Part shown: one piece after another, positions 1 through 6,293 of the stretch
Layout of the letters: every line of letters starts with the position of its first letter
Numbering within the stretch: position 1 is the stretch's first letter
DNA from: Paludibacter sp.
GTDB lineage: Bacteria; Bacteroidota; Bacteroidia; Bacteroidales; Paludibacteraceae
Assembly (NCBI GenBank): GCA_018054805.1
Contig: JAGPIU010000044.1
Location: 1 to 7,428, forward strand
Length of the DNA stretch: 7,428 nucleotides
Direction of reading: 5' to 3'
Translations under genes and position numbers: made by a program
Notes under the pieces: model-generated
Database searches by the model: none
Seen by the model: the letters and a program-made list of their open reading frames with translations, nothing else
What the model was told of the DNA's origin: nothing

Positions 1-64
1 GTTCGGCAAATTCAATAATGTCAAGAGCAAACTCAAAACTCAATTCTAAGATTTCATTTCTCAT
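1..64 (-). CDS. Four-helix-bundle protein (23S rRNA intervening-sequence type), N-terminal fragment
   Basis: An ATG at 64-62 on the minus strand opens a frame that runs off the left edge. It gives 21 residues, MRNEILELSFEFALDIIEFA followed by E. The pattern of a short charged start, an S-F-x-F-A motif and then an amphipathic helix resembles the first helix of the four-helix-bundle family, whose founding members are encoded in 23S rRNA intervening sequences and which also occur as free-standing genes in Bacteroidota. Members are small (about 120 residues), lack catalytic motifs and have no settled function. No Shine-Dalgarno is present; the bases just upstream are A-rich, as usual in this phylum. 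The gene lies downstream of radC in the same direction, with an 8-bp tandem array in between. Only 21 residues are visible, so the family call is tentative. Confidence 0.55.
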   Translation of the reverse strand, partial: MRNEILELSFEFALDIIEFAE

Positions 65-91
65 ATTTCTTATTTATTGTATAGTCAAGCT

Positions 92-171
92 CATCATCAC
101 ATTATCACATCATCTCATCATCATATTATCACATCAACACATCAACTCATCAACTCATCATCACATCAAAT
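92..171. repeat. Tandem array of ten 8-bp units (CATCAWCW) between radC and the next gene
   Basis: Read from 92 in steps of eight, the units are CATCATCA, CATTATCA, CATCATCT, CATCATCA, TATTATCA, CATCAACA, CATCAACT, CATCAACT, CATCATCA and CATCAAAT. A longer period of 24 is also visible: 91-114 and 115-138 match at 22 of 24 bases. Eight is not a multiple of three, and the minus-strand form (TGATGATG-like) is full of TGA triplets, so this is not coding. The last unit overlaps the stop codon and final codon of radC. It differs from CRISPR in having no spacers. Confidence 0.85.
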
Positions 172-873
172 CCTTCCTTCATCCGCAAAACTGTAATATT
201 GTCCGCGTGCAATGATAATATGATCGAGCATATTAATTCCTACAGCGTTACAACCTTCTTTTATTTTGCGTGTAATGTTGTTGTCTTCTCCACTCGGGTG
301 ATTTTGTCCCGAAGGATGATTGTGTGCCACAGCTATTGAAACGGCCATTTTGTCGAGCGCCATTTTAAGCAACATGGGCAAATCGACCACCGTTTGACGC
401 ATACCGCCCTGTGTGAGCCTGCGAACTTCGATGACTTTGTGAGCACCATCGAGCAGTGCTACCCAAAATTCCTCGTGCAAAAGATCGATCAAAACCGGCT
501 CGAACAAATTGAACAGATCCACACTCGATGCAATTTTCTTTCGTTCGAGTACGTCGCTTGTTTTGCGCCGTTTACCAAGCTCCAGCGCAGCCATAATGGT
601 GATGGCTTTTGCTTCGCCAATGCCTTTGAACCGTTTGCAAAGATCGCCGATAGTGAGCCGTGCAAGTTCGTTGATGTTGTCGCCACACTCGCGCATTATA
701 CGTCGCGAAAGCTCCACAGCCGACTCTTCGGTGTTTCCTGAACCAATGAGAATGGCCAATAATTCAGCATCCGAAAGGCTTGCTGCTCCTTTTCGGGCCA
801 TTTTCTCGCGCGGTCGGTCATCTTCGGACCATTCACGTATAGTCAGACGTTTATTATTTTCATCGGTTAACAT
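166..873 (-). CDS. radC: RadC family JAMM/MPN+ domain protein
   Basis: This 235-residue protein belongs to the RadC (UPF0758) family. It has an N-terminal helical part with the family signature around SDAELLAILIGSG, a helix-hairpin-helix stretch (FKGIGEAKA), and a C-terminal JAMM metalloprotease-like domain. The metal site is visible as H184-N-H186 followed after ten residues by D197 (HNHPSG...ED), with the upstream Glu in LHEEFWV. The family was once linked to DNA repair, but that role is disputed and the substrate is unknown. Length is normal for the family. I chose the ATG at 873 over an in-frame TTG at 888, because the TTG lies inside a -7 promoter box and the protein aligns well from MLTDENN. 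The metal loop repeats HPSG (HPSGQNHPSG), a small oddity that keeps the H-x-H-x10-D spacing. It is transcribed away from serC. Confidence 0.93.
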   Translation of the reverse strand: MLTDENNKRLTIREWSEDDRPREKMARKGAASLSDAELLAILIGSGNTEESAVELSRRIMRECGDNINELARLTIGDLCKRFKGIGEAKAITIMAALELGKRRKTSDVLERKKIASSVDLFNLFEPVLIDLLHEEFWVALLDGAHKVIEVRRLTQGGMRQTVVDLPMLLKMALDKMAVSIAVAHNHPSGQNHPSGEDNNITRKIKEGCNAVGINMLDHIIIARGQYYSFADEGRI

Positions 874-877
874 TTGC

Positions 878-893
878 CAAAAGTACAAAATTA
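878..893 (-). promoter_or_regulatory. radC promoter: two adjacent Bacteroidota -7 boxes
   Basis: On the minus strand TAATTTTG (893-886) is followed directly by TACTTTTG (885-878). Both fit the Bacteroidota -7 consensus TAnnTTTG. The ATG of radC starts only 4 bases after the second box, so transcription would begin a few bases before, or at, the start codon. No clear -33 TTTG was found at the expected distance. Confidence 0.5.
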
Positions 894-970
894 TTTTAAG
901 ATGGAATATATTGGACGTATCATTTGCATTAAAAAAAAATCACATATAGCCTTTAAACGAACTTTGATAG

Positions 971-996
971 GTTTTTGGTATGTGTTTTTGGTATAT
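971..996. repeat. Two 13-bp direct repeats (GTTTTTGGTATRT)
   Basis: GTTTTTGGTATGT (971-983) is followed without a gap by GTTTTTGGTATAT (984-996), identical except at position 12. It sits in the radC-serC gap and could be a tandem protein-binding site or simple slippage. Confidence 0.6.
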
Positions 997-1034
997 TTAT
1001 TCGTTTTTCAAAAAGGATTTGCATTACTATAAAT

Positions 1035-1051
1035 ATTTTGGCCTCCAAAAT
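1035..1051. repeat. Short inverted repeat ATTTTGG-CCT-CCAAAAT
   Basis: A perfect 7-bp inverted repeat with a 3-base centre lies about 45 bp upstream of the serC -7 box. It has no T-tract on either side, so it does not look like a terminator. An operator for serC is possible, but nothing beyond symmetry and position supports this. Confidence 0.4.
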
Positions 1052-1093
1052 TATAAAAACTCATTTTTATAATGCAATGACTAAAAATTTCTG

Positions 1094-1101
1094 TATTTTT
1101 G
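1094..1101 (+). promoter_or_regulatory. serC promoter, -7 box TATTTTTG
   Basis: TATTTTTG matches the Bacteroidota consensus TAnnTTTG exactly and is followed by GC-containing sequence (CACTCGC), as at many promoters of this phylum. The start of transcription would be near 1105-1108, giving a leader of about 115 nt before serC. The -33 TTTG element is not evident. A second identical octamer at 1212-1219 is too close to the serC ATG to serve it. Confidence 0.6.
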
Positions 1102-1152
1102 CACTCGCAAATCCGTAAGGGTAAAACTAACAAAACAAACATAAATTTTTGC

Positions 1153-1188
1153 ATGCAACCGGCTGCTACGAGCGCTTGTAGCGGGTAA
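1153..1188 (+). CDS. Putative serC leader peptide [11 protein letters not shown]
   Basis: A complete small ORF of 11 codons (ATG to TAA) lies inside the serC leader, about 45 nt after the predicted transcription start and 32 nt before the serC ATG. Its second half, T-S-A-C-S-G, contains two Ser, one Cys and one Gly, the amino acids made from the product of this very pathway. A long A-rich, unstructured stretch (about 1121-1145) precedes the ATG, which suits Bacteroidota translation initiation. Codons 4 to 11 coincide with a hairpin. By analogy with the thr, ilv and his leader peptides of enterobacteria, ribosome pausing at Ser/Cys codons could control serC-serA expression. That it is translated, and that it regulates, are inferences; an ORF this short could occur by chance. 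Confidence 0.5.
   Translation: MQPAATSACSG
1163..1184 (+). promoter_or_regulatory. Leader hairpin overlapping the putative leader peptide ORF
   Basis: CTGCTACGA (1163-1171) pairs with TTGTAGCGG (1176-1184) around the loop GCGC, giving nine pairs, two of them G-U. The alternative outer pairing ACC (1158-1160) with GGT (1184-1186) is also possible. The hairpin is the only GC-rich element in an AT-rich leader and lies wholly within the short ORF, so a translating ribosome would melt it. No T-tract follows directly, so it is not a classical intrinsic terminator by itself. A weak ACAAA/TTTGT stem (1206-1210 with 1216-1220) lies just before the serC start codon. Confidence 0.5.
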
Positions 1189-1220
1189 TATGCGATAGTA
1201 AAAAAACAAATTATTTTTGT

Positions 1221-2288
1221 ATGAAGAAGCATAATTTTAGTGCGGGCCCCTCAATTTTGCCACGCGAAGTAATCGAAAAAACAGCTCAGGCAGTGTTAGA
1301 TTTCAATGGTTCAGGTCTTTCTATCCTCGAAATCAGCCACCGATCGAAAGGATTCGAAGCTGTGATTGCCGAGGCAAGAGATCTTTTCAAAGAATTGTTG
1401 AATATCCCCGAAGGTTATTCGGTTTTGTTTTTAGGTGGTGGCGCAAGTATGCAGTTTTGTATGGTACCTTACAACTTTCTGGAAACAAAAGCAGCCTATC
1501 TCAACACCGGTGTGTGGGCTAACAAAGCCATGAAAGAAGCCAAAGGTTTTGGCGAAGTAGTGGAAGTGGCTTCTTCGAAAGAAGCTGTTTACAATTACAT
1601 TCCAAAAGGATACACAATCCCAACTGATGCCGATTATTTCCACATTACAACAAATAACACCATATACGGAACTGAAATTCTGACCGATATGGATTCTCCG
1701 GTGCCGTTAATTGCCGACATGTCGTCTGATATCTTTTCGCGCCCAATGGACGTTTCCAAATATGCCATGATATATGGTGGCGCTCAGAAGAACCTGGCTC
1801 CTGCCGGTGTAACTTTCGTCATTGTAAAAGATGAATTGCTGGGTAAAGTTTCGCGCTATATTCCCACAATGCTCAACTACAAAACACATATTGCCGAAGG
1901 TTCAATGTTCAACACACCTCCTGTATTGCCCATTTACAGCGCACTCGAAACACTTCGCTGGCTGAAAGCAAATGGCGGACTTGTGGAAATGGAGAAACGC
2001 AATATCGAAAAAGCCGAACTTTTGTACAACGCTATCGACAACAGCAAAATGTTTGTGGGTACAGCCAATAAGGAAGATCGCTCACGCATGAATATTTGCT
2101 TTGTAATGAAGCCCGAATATAAAGAACTCGAAGCTACATTCCTGAAATTTGCGACCGAAGCCGGAATGGATGGAATAAAAGGTCACCGCTCGGTGGGTGG
2201 TTTCCGCGCTTCTATCTACAACGCCATGCCAATTGAAAGCGTACAGGCACTTATCGATTGCATGCACGAATTCGAAAAACAAAATTAA
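1221..2288 (+). CDS. serC: Phosphoserine aminotransferase
   Basis: SerC is a cytoplasmic PLP enzyme that transfers an amino group from glutamate to 3-phosphohydroxypyruvate, making O-phospho-L-serine. In many bacteria it also acts in pyridoxal 5'-phosphate synthesis. The 355-residue length is normal. Visible family marks are the N-terminal NFSAGPS, the phosphate-binding GGGASMQF (72-79), D166 in ADMSSD that should contact the pyridine nitrogen, the PLP lysine K190 in [11 protein letters not shown], and the C-terminal [14 protein letters not shown] (322-335). The ATG at 1221 gives the usual class start, [10 protein letters not shown]. It is followed 69 bp later by serA in the same direction, so the two probably form an operon covering consecutive steps. 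Expression is probably set by the promoter near 1094 and perhaps by the leader ORF and hairpin. Confidence 0.97.
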   Translation: MKKHNFSAGPSILPREVIEKTAQAVLDFNGSGLSILEISHRSKGFEAVIAEARDLFKELLNIPEGYSVLFLGGGASMQFCMVPYNFLETKAAYLNTGVWANKAMKEAKGFGEVVEVASSKEAVYNYIPKGYTIPTDADYFHITTNNTIYGTEILTDMDSPVPLIADMSSDIFSRPMDVSKYAMIYGGAQKNLAPAGVTFVIVKDELLGKVSRYIPTMLNYKTHIAEGSMFNTPPVLPIYSALETLRWLKANGGLVEMEKRNIEKAELLYNAIDNSKMFVGTANKEDRSRMNICFVMKPEYKELEATFLKFATEAGMDGIKGHRSVGGFRASIYNAMPIESVQALIDCMHEFEKQN

Positions 2289-2296
2289 TACTGACA

Positions 2297-2344
2297 AAGG
2301 TCTAAAGTCAAAAGCATTGAGACTTTAGACCTTCGTCTTTAGAC
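2297..2344 (+). repeat. serC-serA intergenic inverted repeat with a third half-copy
   Basis: AAGGTCTAAAGTC (2297-2309) and GACTTTAGACCTT (2321-2333) form a perfect 13-bp stem with an 11-nt loop. A third element, GTCTTTAGAC (2335-2344), resembles the right arm GACTTTAGAC and could pair with GTCTAAAGTC of the left arm at nine of ten positions. The left arm therefore has two competing partners. No T-run follows, so a simple terminator is unlikely. It could adjust the serC to serA ratio, protect the serC mRNA end, or be a dispersed palindromic repeat. Confidence 0.75.
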
Positions 2345-2357
2345 TATATATTTAAAT

Positions 2358-3281
2358 ATGAAAGTACTTATAGCTACCGATAAACCGTTCGCCAAAGTGG
2401 CTGTGGATGGAATCAGAAAAGAAGTAGAAGAAGCAGGTTTCGAATTGGCGCTGCTCGAAAAATATACCGAGAAACAACAACTGCTCGATGCTGTGGTGGA
2501 TGCTGATGCCATCATCATCCGCAGCGACATTGTGGATGCGGAAGTGATAGCTGCCGCCAAACAACTGAAAGTAGTGGTTCGTGCCGGCGCAGGTTACGAC
2601 AACGTGGACCTCGAAGCTGCTACTGCTGCCGGTGTTTGCGTAATGAACACACCCGGACAAAATGCAAATGCTGTGGCCGAACTTGTTTTCGGACTGTTGA
2701 TTTATATGGTTCGCAATAACTTCAACGGAACTTCGGGCACCGAACTGAAAGGCAAAAAACTGGGTATTCATGCTTATGGAAACGTGGGACGTAATGTAGC
2801 ACGCATTGCCAAAGGTTTTGGAATGGAAGTGCTTGCCTACGATATGTTTTGCCGCGACGAGGATATTCTTGCCGAAGGTGTAAATCCAACATGCTCGGTA
2901 AAAATGCTTTATCAGAGTTGCGATATCATTTCGGTACACATTCCCGCCACCAAAGAAACCAAACAATCCATCAATAACGAATTGTTGAGTTTATTGCCTA
3001 AAGGTGCGGTAATGATTAATACTGCCCGTAAGGAAGTGATACACGAAGCCGAAATGATGGCTTTTATGGAAGCGCGCCCCGACTTTAAATATGCGACCGA
3101 CATCACACCCGACAATCATACAGAGATGACTGAAAAATTCGGCGTGCGTTATTTCAGCACTGCTAAAAAAATGGGTGCACAAACATCCGAAGCAAATATT
3201 AATGCAGGTATTGCCGCAGCCAAACAGATTGTGGCTTTTATCAACGAAGGAAACGACTGCTGCAGAGTAAACAGGAAATAA
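2358..3281 (+). CDS. serA: D-3-phosphoglycerate dehydrogenase, short ACT-less type
   Basis: This enzyme oxidises 3-phosphoglycerate to 3-phosphohydroxypyruvate with NAD, the first step of serine synthesis and the step before SerC. At 307 residues it has only the substrate- and NAD-binding domains of the D-2-hydroxyacid dehydrogenase family. The C-terminal ACT domain that lets serine inhibit the E. coli enzyme (about 410 residues) is absent. Visible marks are VVVRAGAGYDNVD (72-84), the NAD loop AYGNVG (139-144, Ala in place of the first Gly), acidic D162 ending that strand, and R224 in NTAR. Where most family members have the catalytic His (HxGA), this protein has K271 in KKMGAQTSEAN. From memory, short PGDHs with this lysine are known from Entamoeba histolytica and Bacteroides. 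The ATG at 2358 starts the first beta strand, MKVLIATD. A strong terminator follows. Confidence 0.93.
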   Translation: MKVLIATDKPFAKVAVDGIRKEVEEAGFELALLEKYTEKQQLLDAVVDADAIIIRSDIVDAEVIAAAKQLKVVVRAGAGYDNVDLEAATAAGVCVMNTPGQNANAVAELVFGLLIYMVRNNFNGTSGTELKGKKLGIHAYGNVGRNVARIAKGFGMEVLAYDMFCRDEDILAEGVNPTCSVKMLYQSCDIISVHIPATKETKQSINNELLSLLPKGAVMINTARKEVIHEAEMMAFMEARPDFKYATDITPDNHTEMTEKFGVRYFSTAKKMGAQTSEANINAGIAAAKQIVAFINEGNDCCRVNRK

Positions 3282-3305
3282 CTTTCATACAGTTAAAACA
3301 TTATA

Positions 3306-3342
3306 CAAAAGGGAGTTTGCATTATTAGCAAACTCCCTTTTG
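3306..3342 (+). terminator. Terminator after serA
   Basis: CAAAAGGGAGTTTGC (3306-3320) and GCAAACTCCCTTTTG (3328-3342) form a perfect 15-bp stem with a 7-nt loop, ending in TTTTG. It lies 24 bp after the serA stop. The A and T runs at the stem base let it work in either direction, though only serA reads into it. Confidence 0.85.
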
Positions 3343-3433
3343 GCATTGAAAAAGTCGAACAAAAGCAGAACTATCCACCTGACAAAAACATTAATTGTTT
3401 CAGCCCCGAGATAATATTTTGTTATTTTTTTCA

Positions 3434-3441
3434 TATATTTG
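3434..3441 (+). promoter_or_regulatory. Kinase operon promoter, -7 box TATATTTG
   Basis: TATATTTG fits TAnnTTTG exactly, 38 bp before the kinase ATG, giving a leader of roughly 30 nt. A TTTG occurs upstream at 3418-3421, but it is too close to be a standard -33 element. The rest of the gap after the serA terminator (3343-3433) shows nothing else recognisable. Confidence 0.5.
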
Positions 3442-3479
3442 TAGCTTAAAATCTCCCTTAATTCAGTGAGTACATTTCC

Positions 3480-5606
3480 ATGAAGTTAAATCTACCTGCA
3501 TTCTTTATACGTTTTTGCAGAAATATCGTACAACAACACGAAATTCCTCAGCAAAACATCCCTGAAGATTCAGCGGATAGCTTTATTGTTCCTCAAAAAA
3601 ATGCTCAGAACGTTAAGATTGAAGAGCTGAAAGATCAGAATCGCCGGTTACTGATTGAAGAAGCCGAATTCCACAACGAAAGAGAATACTACAAAGATAT
3701 TTTCAACAATCAACCGGCAGGGTTATATCGCCTCAGAGTATTCCACAACAATAACTGGGATGCTGAGAACCTTAAAAACAACGAAAATAATCCTTATGTA
3801 TTGGATTTTGCCAGCGATCGTTATTACGAAATACTTGGTATCAGCAAATCGGAGATTGAAAAAAACCCTTCTGTATTCACTAAATATCTGTCTGATGAGG
3901 ATTTAAAATCCTTCACTAAAGCCAACACTTTAGCCAACAAGAAACTTCAGCCATTCCGTTGGGAAGGGCGGCTTGTCATTCGCAACAATGTGAAGTGGAT
4001 ACGTTTCGAATCAATGCCCCGTAAACTACAAAATGGAGATGTAATATGGACAGGCATACTTTACGACATTACCGAATGGAGACAAACAGAAGCTGAACTT
4101 GCTCAAAGCCGATTGCAACTCGAAGATGTACTGGTAGGTGCAAACGTAGGTACGCTTGAGTGGAATGTACAAACAGGAAAGGTACGTTTCAACGAAATCT
4201 GGGCAAAAAATCTGGGTTACACGCTTACAGAGGTCAATATCGGCCTGTTTTTTCTGGGCGCCAACGGATGGAAATTTCTCACACATCCCGACGATATTCC
4301 TTATGCCAATGAAATGCTGCAACGACATTTTTCGGGCGAACTACCTTATCATCAGGTGGAAGTACGCATGCGCCATAAAAACGGGAAATGGCTTTGGATT
4401 CGTCAGGAAGGGAAAGTAAAAACCTGGACACACGATGGCAAACCACTGTTAATGTATGGCACACATACCGACATCACTGCGCGAAAGGAAGCCGAACTCA
4501 CACTGAGCCGACTGAATGAGGAACTCGAAGAGCGTGTGGCCAAACGTACTGCCGAACTCGAGAAATTGAATACCGAACTCAAGATTGCCGAACAAAAGTT
4601 CCGTACTGTAGCCGATTTTTCTTACACCTGGGAATACTGGAAAGGCACTGATGGCAATATTGTATTTATGTCGCCTTCGGTGGAAATGATAACAGGATAC
4701 AGCGTTCAGGAATTTGAGAACGACCCGGAATTACTTCACAAAATAGTGTACAAACCCGATATGCGCATTTGGGAAGCACACCTGGCTCAGCGCCGCGACT
4801 GCAAACTGCCCGACAGCAGTATGGAAACCGCCTTTCGCATTGTAACCAAAAGTGGCGAAATAAAGTGGCTCGGCCATCTTTGTCGCTGCATTACTGTAGG
4901 CGGAAAAAATCTCGGTGTACGCGTATCAAACCGCGACATTACCGATAGCGTAGCGGCCAACAACGCCTTGCTCGACATCACAGTAAAAGTGGAAGAGCGT
5001 GAACGTAACAGGTTTTCGCGCGAATTACACGATGGTCTCGGCCCGCTTCTTTCAACCGTAAAATTGTATTTCGACTGGCTGGCCGATACCGACGATGCCG
5101 AAAAACGAAAAATGATTATTCAAAAAGGAGGTTACTGCATAGAAACAGCCATTGAAACAGCCCGTGAACTTGCCCGCGGAATGAACTCACATATGCTTAT
5201 CAATCTGGGTTATGTAGGAGCCATCAGTCAGTTTGTCGAACGGATAAACGACATGGGTAAAATCAAAATAAAATTCGAAAGCAACACCACAATACGATTC
5301 AACGACTTTCTTGAAACAACACTTTACCGCATAAGTACAGAACTGATAAAGAACACGCTAAGTTATGGCGAGGCTTCGTTGGCAGAAATTCAGTTTATGT
5401 ACGACGAGCAAAACAATGAAATTATTTTCGATTATGCTGACAATGGCATTGGTTTTGACATGGAGAAAATCGGCGAAAAAGGAACCGGCCTCGGCATTAT
5501 GAATATTCAGGAGCGCGTGAAGATATTGCGTGGTGGCTTGGAAATGGTATCGAAACCCGGCGCAGGATCAAAAACCAAAATTCATATTCCCGTAGAAAAC
5601 TCTTAA
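3480..5606 (+). CDS. Soluble triple-PAS sensor histidine kinase, HisKA_3 (NarX/DegS) class
   Basis: The 708-residue protein autophosphorylates and should pass the phosphoryl group to the response regulator encoded 19 nt downstream. No hydrophobic stretch is long enough to span a membrane, so it is probably cytoplasmic. Rough domain order: a short N-terminal linker; PAS 1 (about 66-205, ending WTGILYDITEW); PAS 2 (206-338, with WKFLTHPDD and YGTHTDITARKEAE); a charged coiled coil (334-375); PAS 3 (371-492, with FMSPSVEMITGYS and VSNRDITD); the HisKA_3 dimerisation helix with H517 in RFSRELHDGLGPLLS; and the HATPase domain with N625 in ELIKNTL, ADNGIGFD (653-660) and GTGLGIMNIQERV (668-680). 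There is no receiver domain. No cofactor-binding residue stands out in the PAS domains, so the signal is unknown. The ATG at 3480 fits the upstream promoter spacing. Confidence 0.93.
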   Translation: MKLNLPAFFIRFCRNIVQQHEIPQQNIPEDSADSFIVPQKNAQNVKIEELKDQNRRLLIEEAEFHNEREYYKDIFNNQPAGLYRLRVFHNNNWDAENLKNNENNPYVLDFASDRYYEILGISKSEIEKNPSVFTKYLSDEDLKSFTKANTLANKKLQPFRWEGRLVIRNNVKWIRFESMPRKLQNGDVIWTGILYDITEWRQTEAELAQSRLQLEDVLVGANVGTLEWNVQTGKVRFNEIWAKNLGYTLTEVNIGLFFLGANGWKFLTHPDDIPYANEMLQRHFSGELPYHQVEVRMRHKNGKWLWIRQEGKVKTWTHDGKPLLMYGTHTDITARKEAELTLSRLNEELEERVAKRTAELEKLNTELKIAEQKFRTVADFSYTWEYWKGTDGNIVFMSPSVEMITGYSVQEFENDPELLHKIVYKPDMRIWEAHLAQRRDCKLPDSSMETAFRIVTKSGEIKWLGHLCRCITVGGKNLGVRVSNRDITDSVAANNALLDITVKVEERERNRFSRELHDGLGPLLSTVKLYFDWLADTDDAEKRKMIIQKGGYCIETAIETARELARGMNSHMLINLGYVGAISQFVERINDMGKIKIKFESNTTIRFNDFLETTLYRISTELIKNTLSYGEASLAEIQFMYDEQNNEIIFDYADNGIGFDMEKIGEKGTGLGIMNIQERVKILRGGLEMVSKPGAGSKTKIHIPVENS

Positions 5607-5625
5607 AAAAAAATTCAGCACGTAA

Positions 5626-6270
5626 ATGAATAAAATTATTATTGTTGACGATCACTCACTGTTTCGTGAAGGCATAAAACTACTTATCGAAAACGAACAG
5701 TTGGGCTGCGTGGTGGCCGAAGCCGAAAATGGCAAAGCATTTCTCGATCTGCTCGACCAGCATCAACCCGACCTGGTCATTATGGACATTGAAATGCCTG
5801 TAATGAATGGTCTCGAAGCTATCAAACAAGGATTACAGCGGCAGCCCAAGCTCAAATTCCTGGTGCTGACCATGCTCAACGAAAAAACCAATTATGCAGA
5901 AATAATTTATGCCGGCGCCATGGGTTTTGTACTGAAAACGGCAGGAAAAAAAGAATTCGAACGTGCAATAAATACAATTATGGCTGGCGAAAGTTATTTC
6001 TCGCCCGAAATGCTCAGACAAATGCTGCTTAACAGCCAAAAGAGCAACGAGCAGGAAGAAGCCGATAAGGCAACTGCTTTTACACAACGCGAACAGGAAG
6101 TACTAAACCACTTATGTGCCGGATTTTCAGTTTCAGAAATTGCCGAAAAAATCTTCCTGAGCGTAAAAACCATTGAGGCACACAGAGCTACATTGCTTCG
6201 CAAAACCAATACGCGAAACACTATAAACCTCGTACTTCATGCCATAAAAAACAAATTAGTTGATATCTGA
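5626..6270 (+). CDS. NarL/LuxR-family response regulator
   Basis: This 214-residue protein has a receiver domain (1-120) and a LuxR/GerE helix-turn-helix (about 151-212). The receiver shows the acidic pair D8-D9, phosphoacceptor D54 in IMDIEMP, T82 and K104, so it should be phosphorylated. The C-terminal part has FTQREQEVLNHLCAGFSVSEI and the recognition-helix region LSVKTIEAHRATLLRKT. It starts 19 nt after the kinase stop, so the two are almost certainly co-transcribed partners, matching the usual pairing of HisKA_3 kinases with NarL-type regulators. Target genes cannot be read from this window. A perfect 18-bp hairpin lies 23 bp after its stop. Confidence 0.95.
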   Translation: MNKIIIVDDHSLFREGIKLLIENEQLGCVVAEAENGKAFLDLLDQHQPDLVIMDIEMPVMNGLEAIKQGLQRQPKLKFLVLTMLNEKTNYAEIIYAGAMGFVLKTAGKKEFERAINTIMAGESYFSPEMLRQMLLNSQKSNEQEEADKATAFTQREQEVLNHLCAGFSVSEIAEKIFLSVKTIEAHRATLLRKTNTRNTINLVLHAIKNKLVDI

Positions 6271-6293
6271 CACCATATAAGCAGATCAAACAA

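Larger units (their letters stand above)
874..1220. other. Divergent intergenic region between radC and serC
   Basis: This 347-bp AT-rich gap separates the divergent radC and serC genes. The radC promoter is at its left end. From about 894 to 1090 there is no credible ORF; that part holds a run of nine A residues (931-939), a 13-bp-period direct repeat (971-996) and a short inverted repeat (1035-1051). From 1094 to 1220 lie the serC promoter and leader, with a short ORF and a hairpin described separately. Confidence 0.8.

Noticed and set aside
92..171. CRISPR-like array
   Set aside because: Units are 8 bp and contiguous, with no spacers and no nearby cas genes.
18..215. Plus-strand 65-residue ORF across the left-edge repeat
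   Set aside because: It translates the 8-bp tandem array and overlaps radC and the four-helix-bundle start on the other strand; its composition is low-complexity.
394..949. Two plus-strand ORFs opposite radC (394-741 and 509-949)
   Set aside because: They are antisense shadows of a well-conserved radC reading frame and resemble no known family.
1212..1219. Second TATTTTTG as the serC promoter
   Set aside because: It ends one base before the ATG, so transcription would start inside the coding region.
1008..1232. Minus-strand 74-residue ORF in the serC leader
   Set aside because: It overlaps the serC start and promoter, is rich in Cys and Phe from AT-rich sequence, and has no recognisable motif.
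2352..2966. Minus-strand 204-residue ORF opposite serA
   Set aside because: The length comes from the codon bias of serA on the other strand, and no family pattern is visible.
3282..3479. Riboswitch or small RNA between serA and the kinase
   Set aside because: Apart from the terminator hairpin and a -7 box, no conserved-looking structure was found.
4026..4464. ORFs on both strands within the kinase gene
   Set aside because: They lie wholly inside the PAS-coding region of a clearly real gene and have no motif of their own.
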